From positions 148,416 to 212,415 of the forward strand of contig NZ_QLYX01000015.1 in NCBI RefSeq assembly GCF_003289645.1: a DNA stretch of 64,000 nucleotides, given 5' to 3'. The stretch is from Actinomadura craniellae (GTDB taxonomy: Bacteria; Actinomycetota; Actinomycetes; Streptosporangiales; Streptosporangiaceae). Of this stretch, positions 8,578-18,012 are shown piece after piece; the stretch's first letter is position 1, and each line of letters starts with the position of its first letter. The position numbers and the translations under genes were made by a program. The notes below the pieces were generated by a model that was not told the origin of the DNA, searched no databases, and saw only the letters and a list, made by a program, of their open reading frames with translations.

Positions 8578-9687
8578 TCAGCTCCGCATCACCGAGCGGC
8601 GCAGCTTCCCGTGCTCCGCGGTCACCACGCACTGGACGCTCCGGTCGCCCTGCGCCCAGGTGTCCTCGGTCGGGTGGAGCGAGCTCATCAGCAGCCGGTC
8701 GGCGATGGGGTCGTCGCCGAAGTACGCCCACTTCTTGTCACAGGCGGCTTCGGCCCGCTTCCCGACCACCCGCTCGCCGGGCCAGGCGCTGCCAGGGAGC
8801 CGGAGGGTGTGCAGCACCTGACCGGTGTGCGGGGTGGCGCAGTTCGCGAGCTTCACGGTGATGCTGGCCTGGTCGGTGTCGTAGTCGATGCACTGGCCGG
8901 TCCTGAGTTCGGACCACTCCCGGACGCCGGTGTCGCGGACCTCCAGCGGAGAGGTCAGTTTGCCCTCGATCGCGGCGGCCGCGCAGGACACCGTGCGGTC
9001 GCCCATCTCCAGGTGTTCCCGCCTCGGATAGATGGTGTAGATCGTGATGTTCTCGCCCGGGGTGCGGGTGCCGAACAGGGCGCGGAACCGCTGTTCGCAC
9101 TCCTGGCCGGCGATCCGCTCGGTCTCGGTGTCACCGCTCCAGGGACCCTGCGGGAATTGCAGGGACACGATCATCTGGGCGTCGTGCGGCCCGGTGCAGG
9201 GGACCTTCCGGGTGTTGGTCGCGTTCGTGCCGTCCCCGAGGACGTCGAAGCACTCGCCGGGCTTGGGGTAGATCATGAGGGCCCGCCGGACCTCCGGCGT
9301 GCCGGTGACATCGCCGAGATCGCTGAGATCGGCGAACTTCGTGACGGCGAAGGTCACCGAGCCCGCGAGCCAGACGGCGGAGACGAGCAGCGCGCCGACC
9401 GCCATGCCCCGGCCGCGCTCGCCGGTCCGGCGGATCTGGACGAGGGCGGCGATCGCGAACCCGACCGCGAACAGCACGCCGCCGACCAGCCCGAGGACCA
9501 GGGCGACCAGCGCGAGCCGGTTGCGGGGCGGTGCCCCCTCGGGGCCGGGGGGAAGCGGTGGCCCGCCCGCCGGTCCCGCCGGGAATCCGGCGGGCGGCGG
9601 GACGGGCGCGTCGGGAGGGCGGTCGGAGGGGACATCGGGGTCGGGTGCGGCCCACCCGGAGTCCGGTGGTTCGGAAGATCGGCTCAT
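8578..9687 (-). CDS. DUF4190-type membrane protein with two septum-formation domains (copy A)
   Basis: 369 aa. A Pro/Gly-rich disordered N-terminus of about 55 residues is followed by two membrane helices (LALVALVLGLVGGVLFAVGFAI; MAVGALLVSAVWLAGSVTF) separated by QIRRTGERGRG, a DUF4190-like hairpin. The extracytoplasmic part contains two repeats of the actinobacterial septum-formation pattern (PF13845-like): PGECFDV...CTGPHDAQ and TGQCIDY...CATPHTGQ. Each has paired Cys and a C-x2/3-PH motif and ends in a Cys/Trp- or Phe-rich stretch. The name comes from a mycobacterial protein; the role here is unproven. It is the tandem paralogue of the next gene. The ATG lies 6 nt downstream of a TATCTT -10 box, suggesting a leaderless mRNA. 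Confidence 0.85.
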   Translation of the reverse strand: MSRSSEPPDSGWAAPDPDVPSDRPPDAPVPPPAGFPAGPAGGPPLPPGPEGAPPRNRLALVALVLGLVGGVLFAVGFAIAALVQIRRTGERGRGMAVGALLVSAVWLAGSVTFAVTKFADLSDLGDVTGTPEVRRALMIYPKPGECFDVLGDGTNATNTRKVPCTGPHDAQMIVSLQFPQGPWSGDTETERIAGQECEQRFRALFGTRTPGENITIYTIYPRREHLEMGDRTVSCAAAAIEGKLTSPLEVRDTGVREWSELRTGQCIDYDTDQASITVKLANCATPHTGQVLHTLRLPGSAWPGERVVGKRAEAACDKKWAYFGDDPIADRLLMSSLHPTEDTWAQGDRSVQCVVTAEHGKLRRSVMRS

Positions 9688-9693
9688 CGGCAG

Positions 9694-9746
9694 AAGATAT
9701 GGGTGTAAGTCTCGGAAAACCTCTCAATTCGCCAATTTGTGATCAT
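9694..9746 (-). promoter_or_regulatory. Leaderless promoter with 17-bp upstream element (copy A)
   Basis: On the minus strand, TATCTT (9694-9699) lies 6 nt before the ATG. Further upstream, at 9730-9746, is CGCCAATTTGTGATCAT (plus-strand reading), 43 nt from the ATG. The same element with one mismatch occurs 44 nt upstream of the paralogous gene. Confidence 0.6.
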
Positions 9747-9766
9747 GAACGACGCCGCCCGCGGGA

Positions 9767-10957
9767 TCAGCGCGGGAGCAGTGAGCGGGTCAGCGTGTCC
9801 GGCCCGCCCATGGCGATCGCCAGGCAGACGGCCTTCTGCTCGGTCGGGTCGTCCTCGTCCCACCACCACCGGAACGTCGGCTGGACTTCGGCCGGCGGCC
9901 GCCGCCCGAAGAGCTCCCGCCACCGCTTCTCGCAGCGGGCCTCGGTCTGCTCCCGGGCCCAGCCGCCGCCCCGCGAGAGCGGGAAGGCCAGCGTCACCTG
10001 GGCCGCGTGCGGTGTGGTGCAGCCGACGACCCGCACCGTGAAGCTCTGCTCCATCTGCTGGGGAAAGTTGATGCACTGGCCGGTCGTGAGTTCCGCCCAC
10101 TCCCGGACGCCGACGTCGCGCATCGCGATCGGGGCCGTCAGCTCGGTGCCCTCGCGGCCGACGATCGCGCAGCGCGCCTCGCGGTCGCCCGCCCGCCAGC
10201 CGAGCGAGGTGGGCGGGAACCACTGGATCACGCCGTTCTCCACCGGGGTACGGGTGCCGAGCAGGGCACGGACGCGCTGGGTGCAGCCCGCCACGACGGT
10301 CCGGAGGACCTCGTCATCCCCCGGCCACGGGCCTTCGGGCAGCCGGTAGGTGACGATCATCTGTCCGTGGTGCGGTGCGTCGCACGCGGTGTTCTTGAGG
10401 TCGATCGCCCGGTCGCCCTCCTGGAGGTAGCACTCGCCGGGGTTGGGCAGGGCCTGGCCGAGCGGGCGTCCCAGGGAACCGGTGAAGTTGTTCACCGTCA
10501 CGATGAGCACGACCGCGACGACCAGGCCGACCACCGTCCAGACGGCGGACGCGACGAGCCCGCCGATTGCCAGCCCGCGGCCGCGCTCGCCGCGCCGCCT
10601 GATCTGGACGAGCGCCATGATCCCGAGGACCACGGCGACCGGGACCAGCGCGATGAGCCCGCAGGTCAGCGCCACCACCGCGGTGGCGTTCAGCCGGGGT
10701 TGCGGGGAGGGGAGCGGCGGCCCGTACGGCCCGGTCCCGTCGGCCGGGGCGGGCGTGCCGGTGGACGGGGTGTCCGTGGGCGTGCCGTCCGCGGGTGCGT
10801 CGCCGGCGGGCGGGATGCCCGTGGGCGCGTCGCCGGGAGGCGGGGATTCGCCGCCGGGAGGCGAGGGATCCGGGACGGGCGGCTCGGGCGGTGGGGGAGG
10901 AGCGGCGCCGTCGGGCGGGGCCCAGCCGGGGTCCGGCGGGTCGGGGGGCTGCGTCAT
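9767..10957 (-). CDS. DUF4190-type membrane protein with two septum-formation domains (copy B)
   Basis: 396 aa, paralogue of the preceding gene. The Pro-rich N-terminus is longer (about 100 residues, with Asp/Pro/Thr repeats). Two membrane helices flank QIRRRGERGRG, then come two septum-formation repeats: PGECYLQ...CDAPHHGQ and TGQCINF...CTTPHAAQ. The start MTQPPDPPD at 10955-10957 was chosen over an upstream in-frame ATG because the upstream stretch has no domain character and contains the promoter shared with copy A. The two copies differ considerably, so the duplication is old. Predicted to be membrane-anchored with the domains outside. Confidence 0.85.
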   Translation of the reverse strand: MTQPPDPPDPGWAPPDGAAPPPPPEPPVPDPSPPGGESPPPGDAPTGIPPAGDAPADGTPTDTPSTGTPAPADGTGPYGPPLPSPQPRLNATAVVALTCGLIALVPVAVVLGIMALVQIRRRGERGRGLAIGGLVASAVWTVVGLVVAVVLIVTVNNFTGSLGRPLGQALPNPGECYLQEGDRAIDLKNTACDAPHHGQMIVTYRLPEGPWPGDDEVLRTVVAGCTQRVRALLGTRTPVENGVIQWFPPTSLGWRAGDREARCAIVGREGTELTAPIAMRDVGVREWAELTTGQCINFPQQMEQSFTVRVVGCTTPHAAQVTLAFPLSRGGGWAREQTEARCEKRWRELFGRRPPAEVQPTFRWWWDEDDPTEQKAVCLAIAMGGPDTLTRSLLPR

Positions 10958-10963
10958 GCGCTG

Positions 10964-11017
10964 AAGATATTGGGCGCATATCGCCACAAGATGGACATGC
11001 CGCCAAGTTGTGATCAT
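10964..11017 (-). promoter_or_regulatory. Leaderless promoter with 17-bp upstream element (copy B)
   Basis: TATCTT at 10964-10969 (minus strand) is again 6 nt before the ATG. CGCCAAGTTGTGATCAT at 11001-11017 (plus-strand reading) matches the copy A element at 16 of 17 positions and sits at the same distance (44 versus 43 nt) from the start. Flanking bases do not match. Confidence 0.6.
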
Positions 11018-11060
11018 CGTGCGGCCGCCCGGCGGGAGGGCGGCCGCACGTGCCCGGCGG

Positions 11061-12968
11061 TCAGCTCAGCGGGCCGGGCTCCTCGCCGCGCTCGGCCTGG
11101 ATGACCTGCATCACCGCGTTGATCAGCGCCAGATGGGTGAACGCCTGCGGGAAGTTGCCCAGATGCCGTCCCGTGTGCGGGTCGATCTCCTCGGCGTACA
11201 GCTGCAGCCCGCTGGCGTAGGACAGCAGCTTCTCGCACAGCGCCCTGGCGCGGTCCAGCTCCCCGATCATGACGAGCGAGCTCACCAGCCAGAACGAGCA
11301 GATGGTGAACGTGCCCTCCTCGCAGGCGAAGCCGTCGTCGGTCTCCTCGTTGCGGTAGCGCAGCACGAGGTCGTCCTCGGTGAGCTCGTCGGCGATGGCC
11401 AGCACCGTCTCCCGGACCCGCTTGTCGTCCGGGGGCAGGAATCCCAGCAGCGCGATGAGCAGTGCCGAGGCGTCCAGCGTGGTGGCGCCGTAGTGCGAGG
11501 CGAAGACGCCGCGGGCGTCGAGCGCGTTCGCCAGCACATCGGCGTGGATCTCGTCGGCGGCCTCCTGCCAGCGCAGCGCCCGCTCCTCGTCGCCGCGGAT
11601 CCGGGCCAGCCGGGCGCCGCGCTCGGCCGCCACCCAGCAGAACACCTTGGAGGAGGTGAAGTGCTGCGGCGCCCCGCGCACCTCCCACATCCCGCAGTCG
11701 GGGGTGCGCCAGTTCGCCAGCGCGTCCTCGACCTGCTTGACCACGATCTTCCACAGCCGGTCGTCGAGCCGGTCGCGCTTGCGCACGAACAGGTAGATCG
11801 ATCCAATGATCGCGCCCCACACGTCGTGCTGCGCCTGCATGTACGCCTCGTTGCCGACGCGCACCGGCTGCGCGCCGTCATAGCCCGTCAGATGGTCGAG
11901 CGTCTGCTCGGGCAGCTCGGCACGCCCGTCCACCCCGTACATGATCTGCAGCCGCCCGTCGGCGGCCTCGGCCACATCGGTGATGAAGTAGAAGAAGTCG
12001 TTGGCCTCCCAGTCGAAGCCGAGCGTGTAGAACGCCCACAGGGCCATCGTCGAGTCGCGGATCCAGGTGTAGCGGTAGTCCCAGTTCCGGTCGCCCTTGG
12101 GGCATTCGGGCAGCGAGGTCGTCGCCGCGGCGGCCACCGCGCCGGTCGGCGCGTAGGTCAGGCCCTTGAGGGTGAGGGCGCTGCGCTGCAGGTGGCTCCG
12201 CCAGGGGTGGTCGGGGAAGCGGCCCCGGTCCAGCCAGTGCTGCCAGTGGTGCACGGTCCAGGTCAGCCGCTCGTAGGCCGCCTCGTAGGTGCGCGGCGGG
12301 GGGTGCTCGCTCCACGACAGCGCGGCGAACCGGGTCTCTCCCTGCTTGAGCAGGGTGCGGGCGGTGGCCAGCGAGCCCTCGAAGCCCACGTTCATGTCGG
12401 TGGTCAGCCGCAGGTCAACGCCGTTTCCGCGGGCGACCGCCTCGTGATAGCCCGCCCCGGTGTGCTCCCAGTGGGCCGGCTTGCGCCCGTAGTCGAACAC
12501 GGGCATGCAGTCGAGCCGCACCTGCACCTGGCCGTTGACGCAGCGCACCATGCGCAGCAGCACGTGGTCGGCGTCGTAGTCGGTGGGGGCCCGCCGGTGG
12601 GTGTGGGAACGTTCCGTTTCGTGGTGCCACGGGCCCATCAGCAGGGCGTCGGTCACCACCAGCCAGCCGCCGTGGGTCCACCAGGTGGTCTCCATGACCA
12701 TGGTGCCCGGGATGTACCGCTGTGCCGCCGGTACCTCCACGCCGGCCGGGCCGACCCGGAAGTAGCCCGCGTCCCGGTCGAGGATCGATCCGAAGACGCT
12801 GGGTGAGTCGATCCTCGGCAGGCACATCCACTCGATGTTGCCGCTCGGGGCGACCAACGCGGTCGCCTCGCAGTCCGAGAGGAACCCGAAGTCGGCAATC
12901 GGAGCGAACGGTTCTCCCGCCTGGCTCCCCGCGACCATTGGCCTCACGGCCTCACCTCCCCGGTCCAT
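11061..12968 (-). CDS. Glycoside hydrolase family 15 protein (glucoamylase/trehalase-like)
   Basis: 635 aa. The N-terminal beta-sandwich (IADFGFLSDCEATALVAPSG and EWMCLPRIDSPSVFG) and the C-terminal (alpha/alpha)6 barrel are typical of actinobacterial GH15 proteins. Conserved barrel segments include DYRYTWIRDSTM, the probable general acid in CGMWEVRG and the second catalytic Glu region CEEGTFTICSFW. There is no signal peptide, so it is probably cytosolic and acts on trehalose, maltose or short alpha-glucans; the substrate cannot be told apart by eye. The ATG at 12966-12968 follows AAGGGGG. It is divergent from ppdK. Confidence 0.9.
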   Translation of the reverse strand: MDRGGEAVRPMVAGSQAGEPFAPIADFGFLSDCEATALVAPSGNIEWMCLPRIDSPSVFGSILDRDAGYFRVGPAGVEVPAAQRYIPGTMVMETTWWTHGGWLVVTDALLMGPWHHETERSHTHRRAPTDYDADHVLLRMVRCVNGQVQVRLDCMPVFDYGRKPAHWEHTGAGYHEAVARGNGVDLRLTTDMNVGFEGSLATARTLLKQGETRFAALSWSEHPPPRTYEAAYERLTWTVHHWQHWLDRGRFPDHPWRSHLQRSALTLKGLTYAPTGAVAAAATTSLPECPKGDRNWDYRYTWIRDSTMALWAFYTLGFDWEANDFFYFITDVAEAADGRLQIMYGVDGRAELPEQTLDHLTGYDGAQPVRVGNEAYMQAQHDVWGAIIGSIYLFVRKRDRLDDRLWKIVVKQVEDALANWRTPDCGMWEVRGAPQHFTSSKVFCWVAAERGARLARIRGDEERALRWQEAADEIHADVLANALDARGVFASHYGATTLDASALLIALLGFLPPDDKRVRETVLAIADELTEDDLVLRYRNEETDDGFACEEGTFTICSFWLVSSLVMIGELDRARALCEKLLSYASGLQLYAEEIDPHTGRHLGNFPQAFTHLALINAVMQVIQAERGEEPGPLS

Positions 12969-13173
12969 GTTTCCCCCTTCACCACACCCTCTATGGCACT
13001 TGATCGTTCGTGTTTATTTTGCAATCTGTCTGGAATGTCCCTATTGGAATAGACCACTATGCCATGGCTGACCTGCGGAAACTTGCGGTAGGTAGACGGG
13101 CGGCAAACGAAGGTCGACATCGCGGGTACAGTCCGGGCACAAGGGTGGATACCGGAGCGAAAAGGAGCTCCTC
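12969..13173. promoter_or_regulatory. Divergent control region, GH15 and ppdK
   Basis: A 205-nt region, AT-richer than its surroundings at about 13000-13060. A TACAGT at 13127-13132 is a plausible -10 for ppdK, whose GTG is preceded by AAGGAG. The minus-strand GH15 start has GGGGG 4-5 nt upstream. No clear operator was recognised. Confidence 0.4.
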
Positions 13174-15837
13174 GTGCCGAAGTTCGTTTACGACTTCACT
13201 GAGGGTAACAAGGACCTCAAGGATCTGCTGGGTGGCAAGGGCGCCAACCTGGCCGAGATGACCAATCTCGGTCTGCCAGTGCCTCCTGGGTTCACGATCA
13301 CTGCGGAGGCCTGCCGTCACTACCTTGAGCACGGGAGTGTCCCTGAGGGCCTCCAAGCCGAAACGGACGAGCACCTGGCGGCGCTCGAGAAGCAGATGGG
13401 CAAGCGACTCGGCCAGCCGGACGACCCGCTGCTCGTCAGCGTACGTTCCGGCGCCAAGTTCAGTATGCCGGGGATGATGGAGACTGTCCTGAATATCGGA
13501 CTCAACGATGAGTCCGTGCACGGCCTTGCCGCCCAGGCCGGCGACGAACGCTTCGCGTGGGACTCCTACCGCCGTCTCATCCAGATGTTCGGCAAGACCG
13601 TCCTCGACATCGACGGCGACCTGTTCGAGGAGGCCATCGACGACGCCAAGGCCACCAAAGGCACCGACAGTGACCTGGACCTGGACACCGCGGACTTCAA
13701 GAAGCTCGTCCAGGTCTACAAGGACATCGTCCGCGAGCAGGCCGGCCGGGACTTCCCCGCCGACCCGCGGGAGCAGATGGACCTGGCGGTGCGCGCGGTC
13801 TTCGAGTCCTGGAACGCGCCCCGGGCGATCCTCTACCGGCGCCAGGAGCGCATCCCGGCCGATGTGGGCACCGCCGTCAACATCTGCTCGATGGTCTTCG
13901 GCAACCTGGGCATGGACTCCGGCACCGGTGTGGCGTTCACCCGCGACCCGGCCTCCGGGCAGCAGGGCATCTACGGCGACTACCTGCAGAACGCCCAGGG
14001 CGAGGACGTGGTGGCCGGTATCCGCAACACCGTCCCGCTGACCGAGCTGGAGCGCATCGACAAGGCGTCCTACGACCAGTTGCTCGGCATCATGGAGACG
14101 CTGGAGAACCACTACCGCGACCTGTGCGACATCGAGTTCACCATCGAGCGCGGCCGGCTGTGGATGCTCCAGACCCGGGTGGGCAAGCGGACCGCCGCGG
14201 CGGCGTTCTGCATCGCCACCCAGCTCGTGGACCAGGGCCTCATCACCATTGACGAGGCCGTCCGCCGGGTCACCGGGCACCAGCTCGCCCAGCTGATGTT
14301 CCCCCGCTTCGACGACTCCGCCGACAAGGAGCAGATCGCCAAAGGCATGAACGCCTCGCCCGGCGCGGCCGTCGGCCAGGCGGTGTTCTCCTCCGAGCGG
14401 GCCACCGAGCTCGCCGCCGCGGGCGAGAAGGCGATCCTGGTCCGCCGCGAGACCACGCCCGACGACCTGGCCGGCATGGTCGCCGCCCAGGGCGTGCTCA
14501 CCTCGCGCGGCGGCAAGACCTCGCACGCCGCGGTGGTCGCCCGCGGGATGGGTAAGACCTGCGTGTGCGGCGCCGAGGAACTCGACGTCGACGTCAAGAA
14601 CCGCGTCTTCACCGCCCCCGGCGGGGTGACGGTCCGGGAGGGCGACGTCATCTCCATCGACGGCACCAGCGGGGCGATCTACCTCGGCGAGGTCCCGGTC
14701 ATGGACTCCCCGGTGGTGCAGTACTTCGAGGGCCGGCTGGCCGTCGCCGACGGCGACGAACTCGTCCGGGCGGTGGACCGGATCATGGCCCACGCCGACG
14801 AGCGCCGGCGGATGGCGGTCCGCGCCAACGCCGACAACCCCGAGGACGCGGGACGGGCCCGCCGGTTCGGCGCGCAGGGCATCGGGCTGTGCCGCACCGA
14901 GCACATGTTCCTCGGCGACCGCCGCCGGCTGGTGGAGCAGCTGATCCTGGCCGACACGGACGAGGAGCGGGCCACCGCCCTCGGCGGGCTCGCGCCGCTG
15001 CAGCGGGCCGACTTCGTCGGCATCTTCACCGCGATGGACGGCCTGCCGGTGACGGTCCGCCTGATCGACCCGCCGCTGCACGAGTTCCTGCCCGACCTGA
15101 CCGAGCTGTCGGTCAAGGTGGCCCTGGCCGGGGACGCGGCGGACCCCGCCGACCGCCGGCTGCTGGAAGCCGTGCACCGGCTGCACGAGCAGAACCCCAT
15201 GCTCGGCCTGCGCGGGGTCCGGCTGGGCCTGGTCATCCCCGGCCTGTTCGCCATGCAGGTACGGGCGATCGCGGAGGCCGCGGCCGAGCGCAGGGCCGCG
15301 GGCGGCGACCCGCGGCCGGAGATCATGATCCCGCTGGTGGGCGCCGTGCAGGAACTGGAGGCCATCCGCGAGGAGGCCGCCGGGGTGCTCGCCGAGGTGG
15401 CGGAGGCCACCGGGGTAGATGTGCCCGCACTGATCGGCACCATGATCGAGCTGCCCCGGGCGGCGCTGACGGCCGGGCAGATCGCCGAGGCCGCGGAGTT
15501 CTTCTCCTTCGGCACCAACGACCTCACCCAGACGACGTGGGGTTTCTCCCGCGACGACGTGGAGGCGTCCTTCTTCAGCCGCTACCTGGAGCTGGGCGTT
15601 TTCGGGGTGTCGCCGTTCGAGACCCTCGACCGCGACGGGGTCGGCCGGCTGGTGCGGATCGCCGTGGACGAGGGCCGCCGCACCCGGCCGGACATCAAGC
15701 TGGGCATCTGCGGTGAGCACGGTGGAGACCCTGACTCGGTGCACTTCTGTCATGAGGTGGGGTTGGACTACGTTTCCTGTTCGCCGTTCCGCATCCCGGT
15801 GGCCCGGCTGGAGGCGGGCCGGGCCACGATCGCGTAG
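13174..15837 (+). CDS. ppdK: Pyruvate, phosphate dikinase
   Basis: An 887-aa enzyme, normal length, interconverting pyruvate + ATP + Pi and PEP + AMP + PPi. An N-terminal ATP-grasp region (LLGGKGANLAEM and PPGFTIT) is followed by the swivelling phospho-His domain with H451 in GGKTSHAAVVARGMG. The C-terminal TIM barrel has CRTEHMF, MIPLVG, FSFGTNDLTQTTWG and the catalytic Cys at about 846 in CGEHGGDP. All expected catalytic motifs are intact. The GTG start lies behind AAGGAG. It probably works in gluconeogenic PEP formation or glycolysis-gluconeogenesis balancing; no regulatory PPDK kinase is nearby. Confidence 0.96.
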   Translation: MPKFVYDFTEGNKDLKDLLGGKGANLAEMTNLGLPVPPGFTITAEACRHYLEHGSVPEGLQAETDEHLAALEKQMGKRLGQPDDPLLVSVRSGAKFSMPGMMETVLNIGLNDESVHGLAAQAGDERFAWDSYRRLIQMFGKTVLDIDGDLFEEAIDDAKATKGTDSDLDLDTADFKKLVQVYKDIVREQAGRDFPADPREQMDLAVRAVFESWNAPRAILYRRQERIPADVGTAVNICSMVFGNLGMDSGTGVAFTRDPASGQQGIYGDYLQNAQGEDVVAGIRNTVPLTELERIDKASYDQLLGIMETLENHYRDLCDIEFTIERGRLWMLQTRVGKRTAAAAFCIATQLVDQGLITIDEAVRRVTGHQLAQLMFPRFDDSADKEQIAKGMNASPGAAVGQAVFSSERATELAAAGEKAILVRRETTPDDLAGMVAAQGVLTSRGGKTSHAAVVARGMGKTCVCGAEELDVDVKNRVFTAPGGVTVREGDVISIDGTSGAIYLGEVPVMDSPVVQYFEGRLAVADGDELVRAVDRIMAHADERRRMAVRANADNPEDAGRARRFGAQGIGLCRTEHMFLGDRRRLVEQLILADTDEERATALGGLAPLQRADFVGIFTAMDGLPVTVRLIDPPLHEFLPDLTELSVKVALAGDAADPADRRLLEAVHRLHEQNPMLGLRGVRLGLVIPGLFAMQVRAIAEAAAERRAAGGDPRPEIMIPLVGAVQELEAIREEAAGVLAEVAEATGVDVPALIGTMIELPRAALTAGQIAEAAEFFSFGTNDLTQTTWGFSRDDVEASFFSRYLELGVFGVSPFETLDRDGVGRLVRIAVDEGRRTRPDIKLGICGEHGGDPDSVHFCHEVGLDYVSCSPFRIPVARLEAGRATIA

Positions 15838-15843
15838 CGCTCC

Positions 15844-15872
15844 GGGGCGCCGGCGGTCACCGCCGGCGCCCC
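15844..15872 (+). terminator. Strong hairpin terminator after ppdK
   Basis: A 14-nt perfect inverted repeat (15844-15857 and 15859-15872) begins 6 nt after the ppdK stop codon. No U-run follows. Confidence 0.75.
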
Positions 15873-15940
15873 GAAACCCGGCTGGGAACCGGCGAACCGG
15901 ACGCCTCCGGCGGTACATCTAACGTACCGTGGGAAGTGCA

Positions 15941-16654
15941 ATGACCTTGGAAATCGAGCTGCCGGACTCCGAGGGGCCGCAGGAGCCGGAGCGGGCCGAA
16001 TCACGCCCCCGGCGGCGACGGGTCCGGCGCTGGCTGGGCTGGACGATGGGCGTGGTGCTCGCCCTGCTCGCGATCGCCGTGCTGACCCCCCTGACCGTCG
16101 GCTGGCGTGTCTGGTACCAGGCCCGACAGAACGAAACACCCAGGTCCGATGCGATCCTCGTGCTGGGCGCCGCGCAGTACAACGGCGTCCCCTCCGAGAT
16201 CCTGCGGTGGCGGCTGCAACACGCGCTGAACCTCTACCGCAAGGGCGTGGCCCCGGCGATCGTCACGGTCGGCGGCAAGCGGCCCGGCGACAACTTCACC
16301 GAGGCCGCCGCCGGACGGAACTGGCTGATCAAGGCCGGGGTGCCCGCCAACCGGGTGGTGGCGGTGCCCGAGGGCTCCGACACGCTGCAGAGCATGCAGG
16401 CCGCCGGCCGGCGGTTCGCGCAGCTCCGCTGGGACTCCGCCGTGATCGTCACCGACCCCTGGCACGGCCTGCGCTCCAAGAAGATGGCCTCCGACCACGG
16501 GATCGAGGCCGCCGCCTCGCCCACCCGCAGCGGCCCGAGCGTGCAGACCCGCGACACCCAGATCAACTACATCATCCGCGAGACGGGCGGATACCTCTCC
16601 TACGTCCTGCTCGGTCGCAGCGTGCGCGAACCGGGAGAGACGGCGGCCAAGTGA
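15941..16654 (+). CDS. SanA/YdcF-like DUF218 membrane protein
   Basis: 237 aa. An acidic then Arg-rich cytoplasmic N-terminus leads into one transmembrane helix (about residues 32-55) and a DUF218 domain outside. Family motifs include [40 protein letters not shown], a Thr/Asp-rich SDTLQSM segment and [10 protein letters not shown]. The family includes E. coli SanA and YdcF and is linked to envelope integrity, but its enzymatic activity is not settled. The ATG at 15941 is preceded by GGGAAG; an in-frame GTG four codons upstream overlaps that site and is less likely. It is followed by dgt after a short gap. Confidence 0.85.
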   Translation: MTLEIELPDSEGPQEPERAESRPRRRRVRRWLGWTMGVVLALLAIAVLTPLTVGWRVWYQARQNETPRSDAILVLGAAQYNGVPSEILRWRLQHALNLYRKGVAPAIVTVGGKRPGDNFTEAAAGRNWLIKAGVPANRVVAVPEGSDTLQSMQAAGRRFAQLRWDSAVIVTDPWHGLRSKKMASDHGIEAAASPTRSGPSVQTRDTQINYIIRETGGYLSYVLLGRSVREPGETAAK

Positions 16655-16715
16655 CGCTCCGGCGACATGGAGATCTCACCCTCAGGTCATGGCGGCGGCC
16701 TATCCTGCGAAGACG

Positions 16716-17939
16716 ATGAACGGATATACCGACGACGACCGGCAGCGCAGGGCGCCGGAGCCCGCCAAGCGCCGCGACCGCACCGCGTTCGAGCGCGACC
16801 GCGCCCGGGTACTGCACAGCGCGGCACTGCGCCGGCTGGCGGCCAAGACCCAGGTGGCCGATCCGTGGGCGGACGACTTCCTGCGCACCCGGCTCACCCA
16901 CTCCCTGGAGTGCGCCCAGGTCGGCCGGGAACTGGGCAAGTCGCTGGGCTGCGACCCCGACCTGGTGGAGACCGCCTGCCTGGCCCACGACATCGGACAC
17001 CCGCCGTTCGGCCACAACGGTGAGGCCGCGCTCGACGTCGTCGCCGAAGGCTGCGGCGGCTTCGAGGGCAACGCGCAGAGCCTGCGCATCCTGACCCGGC
17101 TGGAGCCCAAGTCCTTCACGGCCGACGGCCGCAGCGTCGGGCTCAACCTGACCCGGGCGACGCTCGACGGGGTGATGAAGTATCCCTGGCGGCGGTCCGA
17201 GGCCAAGGGCCGCGCGTACGGCATCTACGACGACGACCTGCCGGTGGCCGAGTGGGTCCGGGAGGGCGCCCCGGCCGGCCGCACCTGCTTCGAGGCCCAG
17301 GTAATGGACTGGGCCGACGACGTGGCCTACTCGGTGCACGACCTGGAGGATGCGCTCGTCGCCGGGCACGTCGACTTCGGCCGGCTGGCCGACCCGGCGG
17401 AGCGCCGCCTGGTCGCCGAGACCGCGGCCAAGCTGTACTGCCCGGACGCCGAACTGGCGGAACTGGAGGAGCGGTTCGTCGACCTGCTGGCCGAGCCCTA
17501 CTGGCCCACCGGCTACGACGGCACCCCGCGCTCGCTCGCCGCGCTGAAGAACCTCACCAGCACGCTGATCGGCCGGTTCTGCATGGCCGCCGAGGACGCC
17601 ACCCGGCAGGCGTACGGCGACCGGCCGCTGACCCGGCACACCGCCGACCTGGTGCTGCCGCGGCGGCAGCGGCTGGAGTGCTCCCTGCTCAAGGGGGTCA
17701 CCGCGCACTATGTGTGGATCAGTCACGAGGCCAACCGGGCCCGGCAGCGCGAGCTGATCATGGAACTGGCCGACATGCTGATCGCGGGCGCCCCCGGGTC
17801 GTTGGACCCGGCGTTCAGCGCGGCGCACCAGGCGGCGGCCGACGACGCGGGCCGGCTGCGCGCGGTGGTCGACCAGATCGCCTCGCTCACCGACACCTCC
17901 GCCACCGCCCGCTACCGCAGACTGCGCGCCAGGCGGTAG
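16716..17939 (+). CDS. dgt: Deoxyguanosinetriphosphate triphosphohydrolase-like protein
   Basis: An HD-domain dNTPase of 407 aa that hydrolyses dGTP (or other dNTPs) to the nucleoside and triphosphate. The pattern [23 protein letters not shown] is followed by the metal ligands H62 (RLTHSLE), H91-D92 ([15 protein letters not shown]) and a downstream Asp in [11 protein letters not shown]. The start MNGYTDDD was preferred to an ATG nine codons earlier because homologues begin at about this point; a TATCCT lies 9 nt upstream, compatible with a leaderless mRNA. In many actinobacteria dgt is adjacent to dnaG; here about 13.8 kb of other genes intervene. Confidence 0.92.
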   Translation: MNGYTDDDRQRRAPEPAKRRDRTAFERDRARVLHSAALRRLAAKTQVADPWADDFLRTRLTHSLECAQVGRELGKSLGCDPDLVETACLAHDIGHPPFGHNGEAALDVVAEGCGGFEGNAQSLRILTRLEPKSFTADGRSVGLNLTRATLDGVMKYPWRRSEAKGRAYGIYDDDLPVAEWVREGAPAGRTCFEAQVMDWADDVAYSVHDLEDALVAGHVDFGRLADPAERRLVAETAAKLYCPDAELAELEERFVDLLAEPYWPTGYDGTPRSLAALKNLTSTLIGRFCMAAEDATRQAYGDRPLTRHTADLVLPRRQRLECSLLKGVTAHYVWISHEANRARQRELIMELADMLIAGAPGSLDPAFSAAHQAAADDAGRLRAVVDQIASLTDTSATARYRRLRARR

Positions 17940-18012
17940 CCCACCGGGCCGGGACGGCCCTAGTCTGTGTCCTCCTTGTCCAAGTTCTCGGGGCGGGCGG
18001 GAGAACAAAAGA

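Noticed and set aside
13057..15918. A 953-codon open frame on the minus strand opposite ppdK
   Set aside because: It is the antisense shadow of ppdK; the protein is low-complexity Arg/Gly/Val/His/Asp sequence without domains, as is usual opposite high-GC genes.
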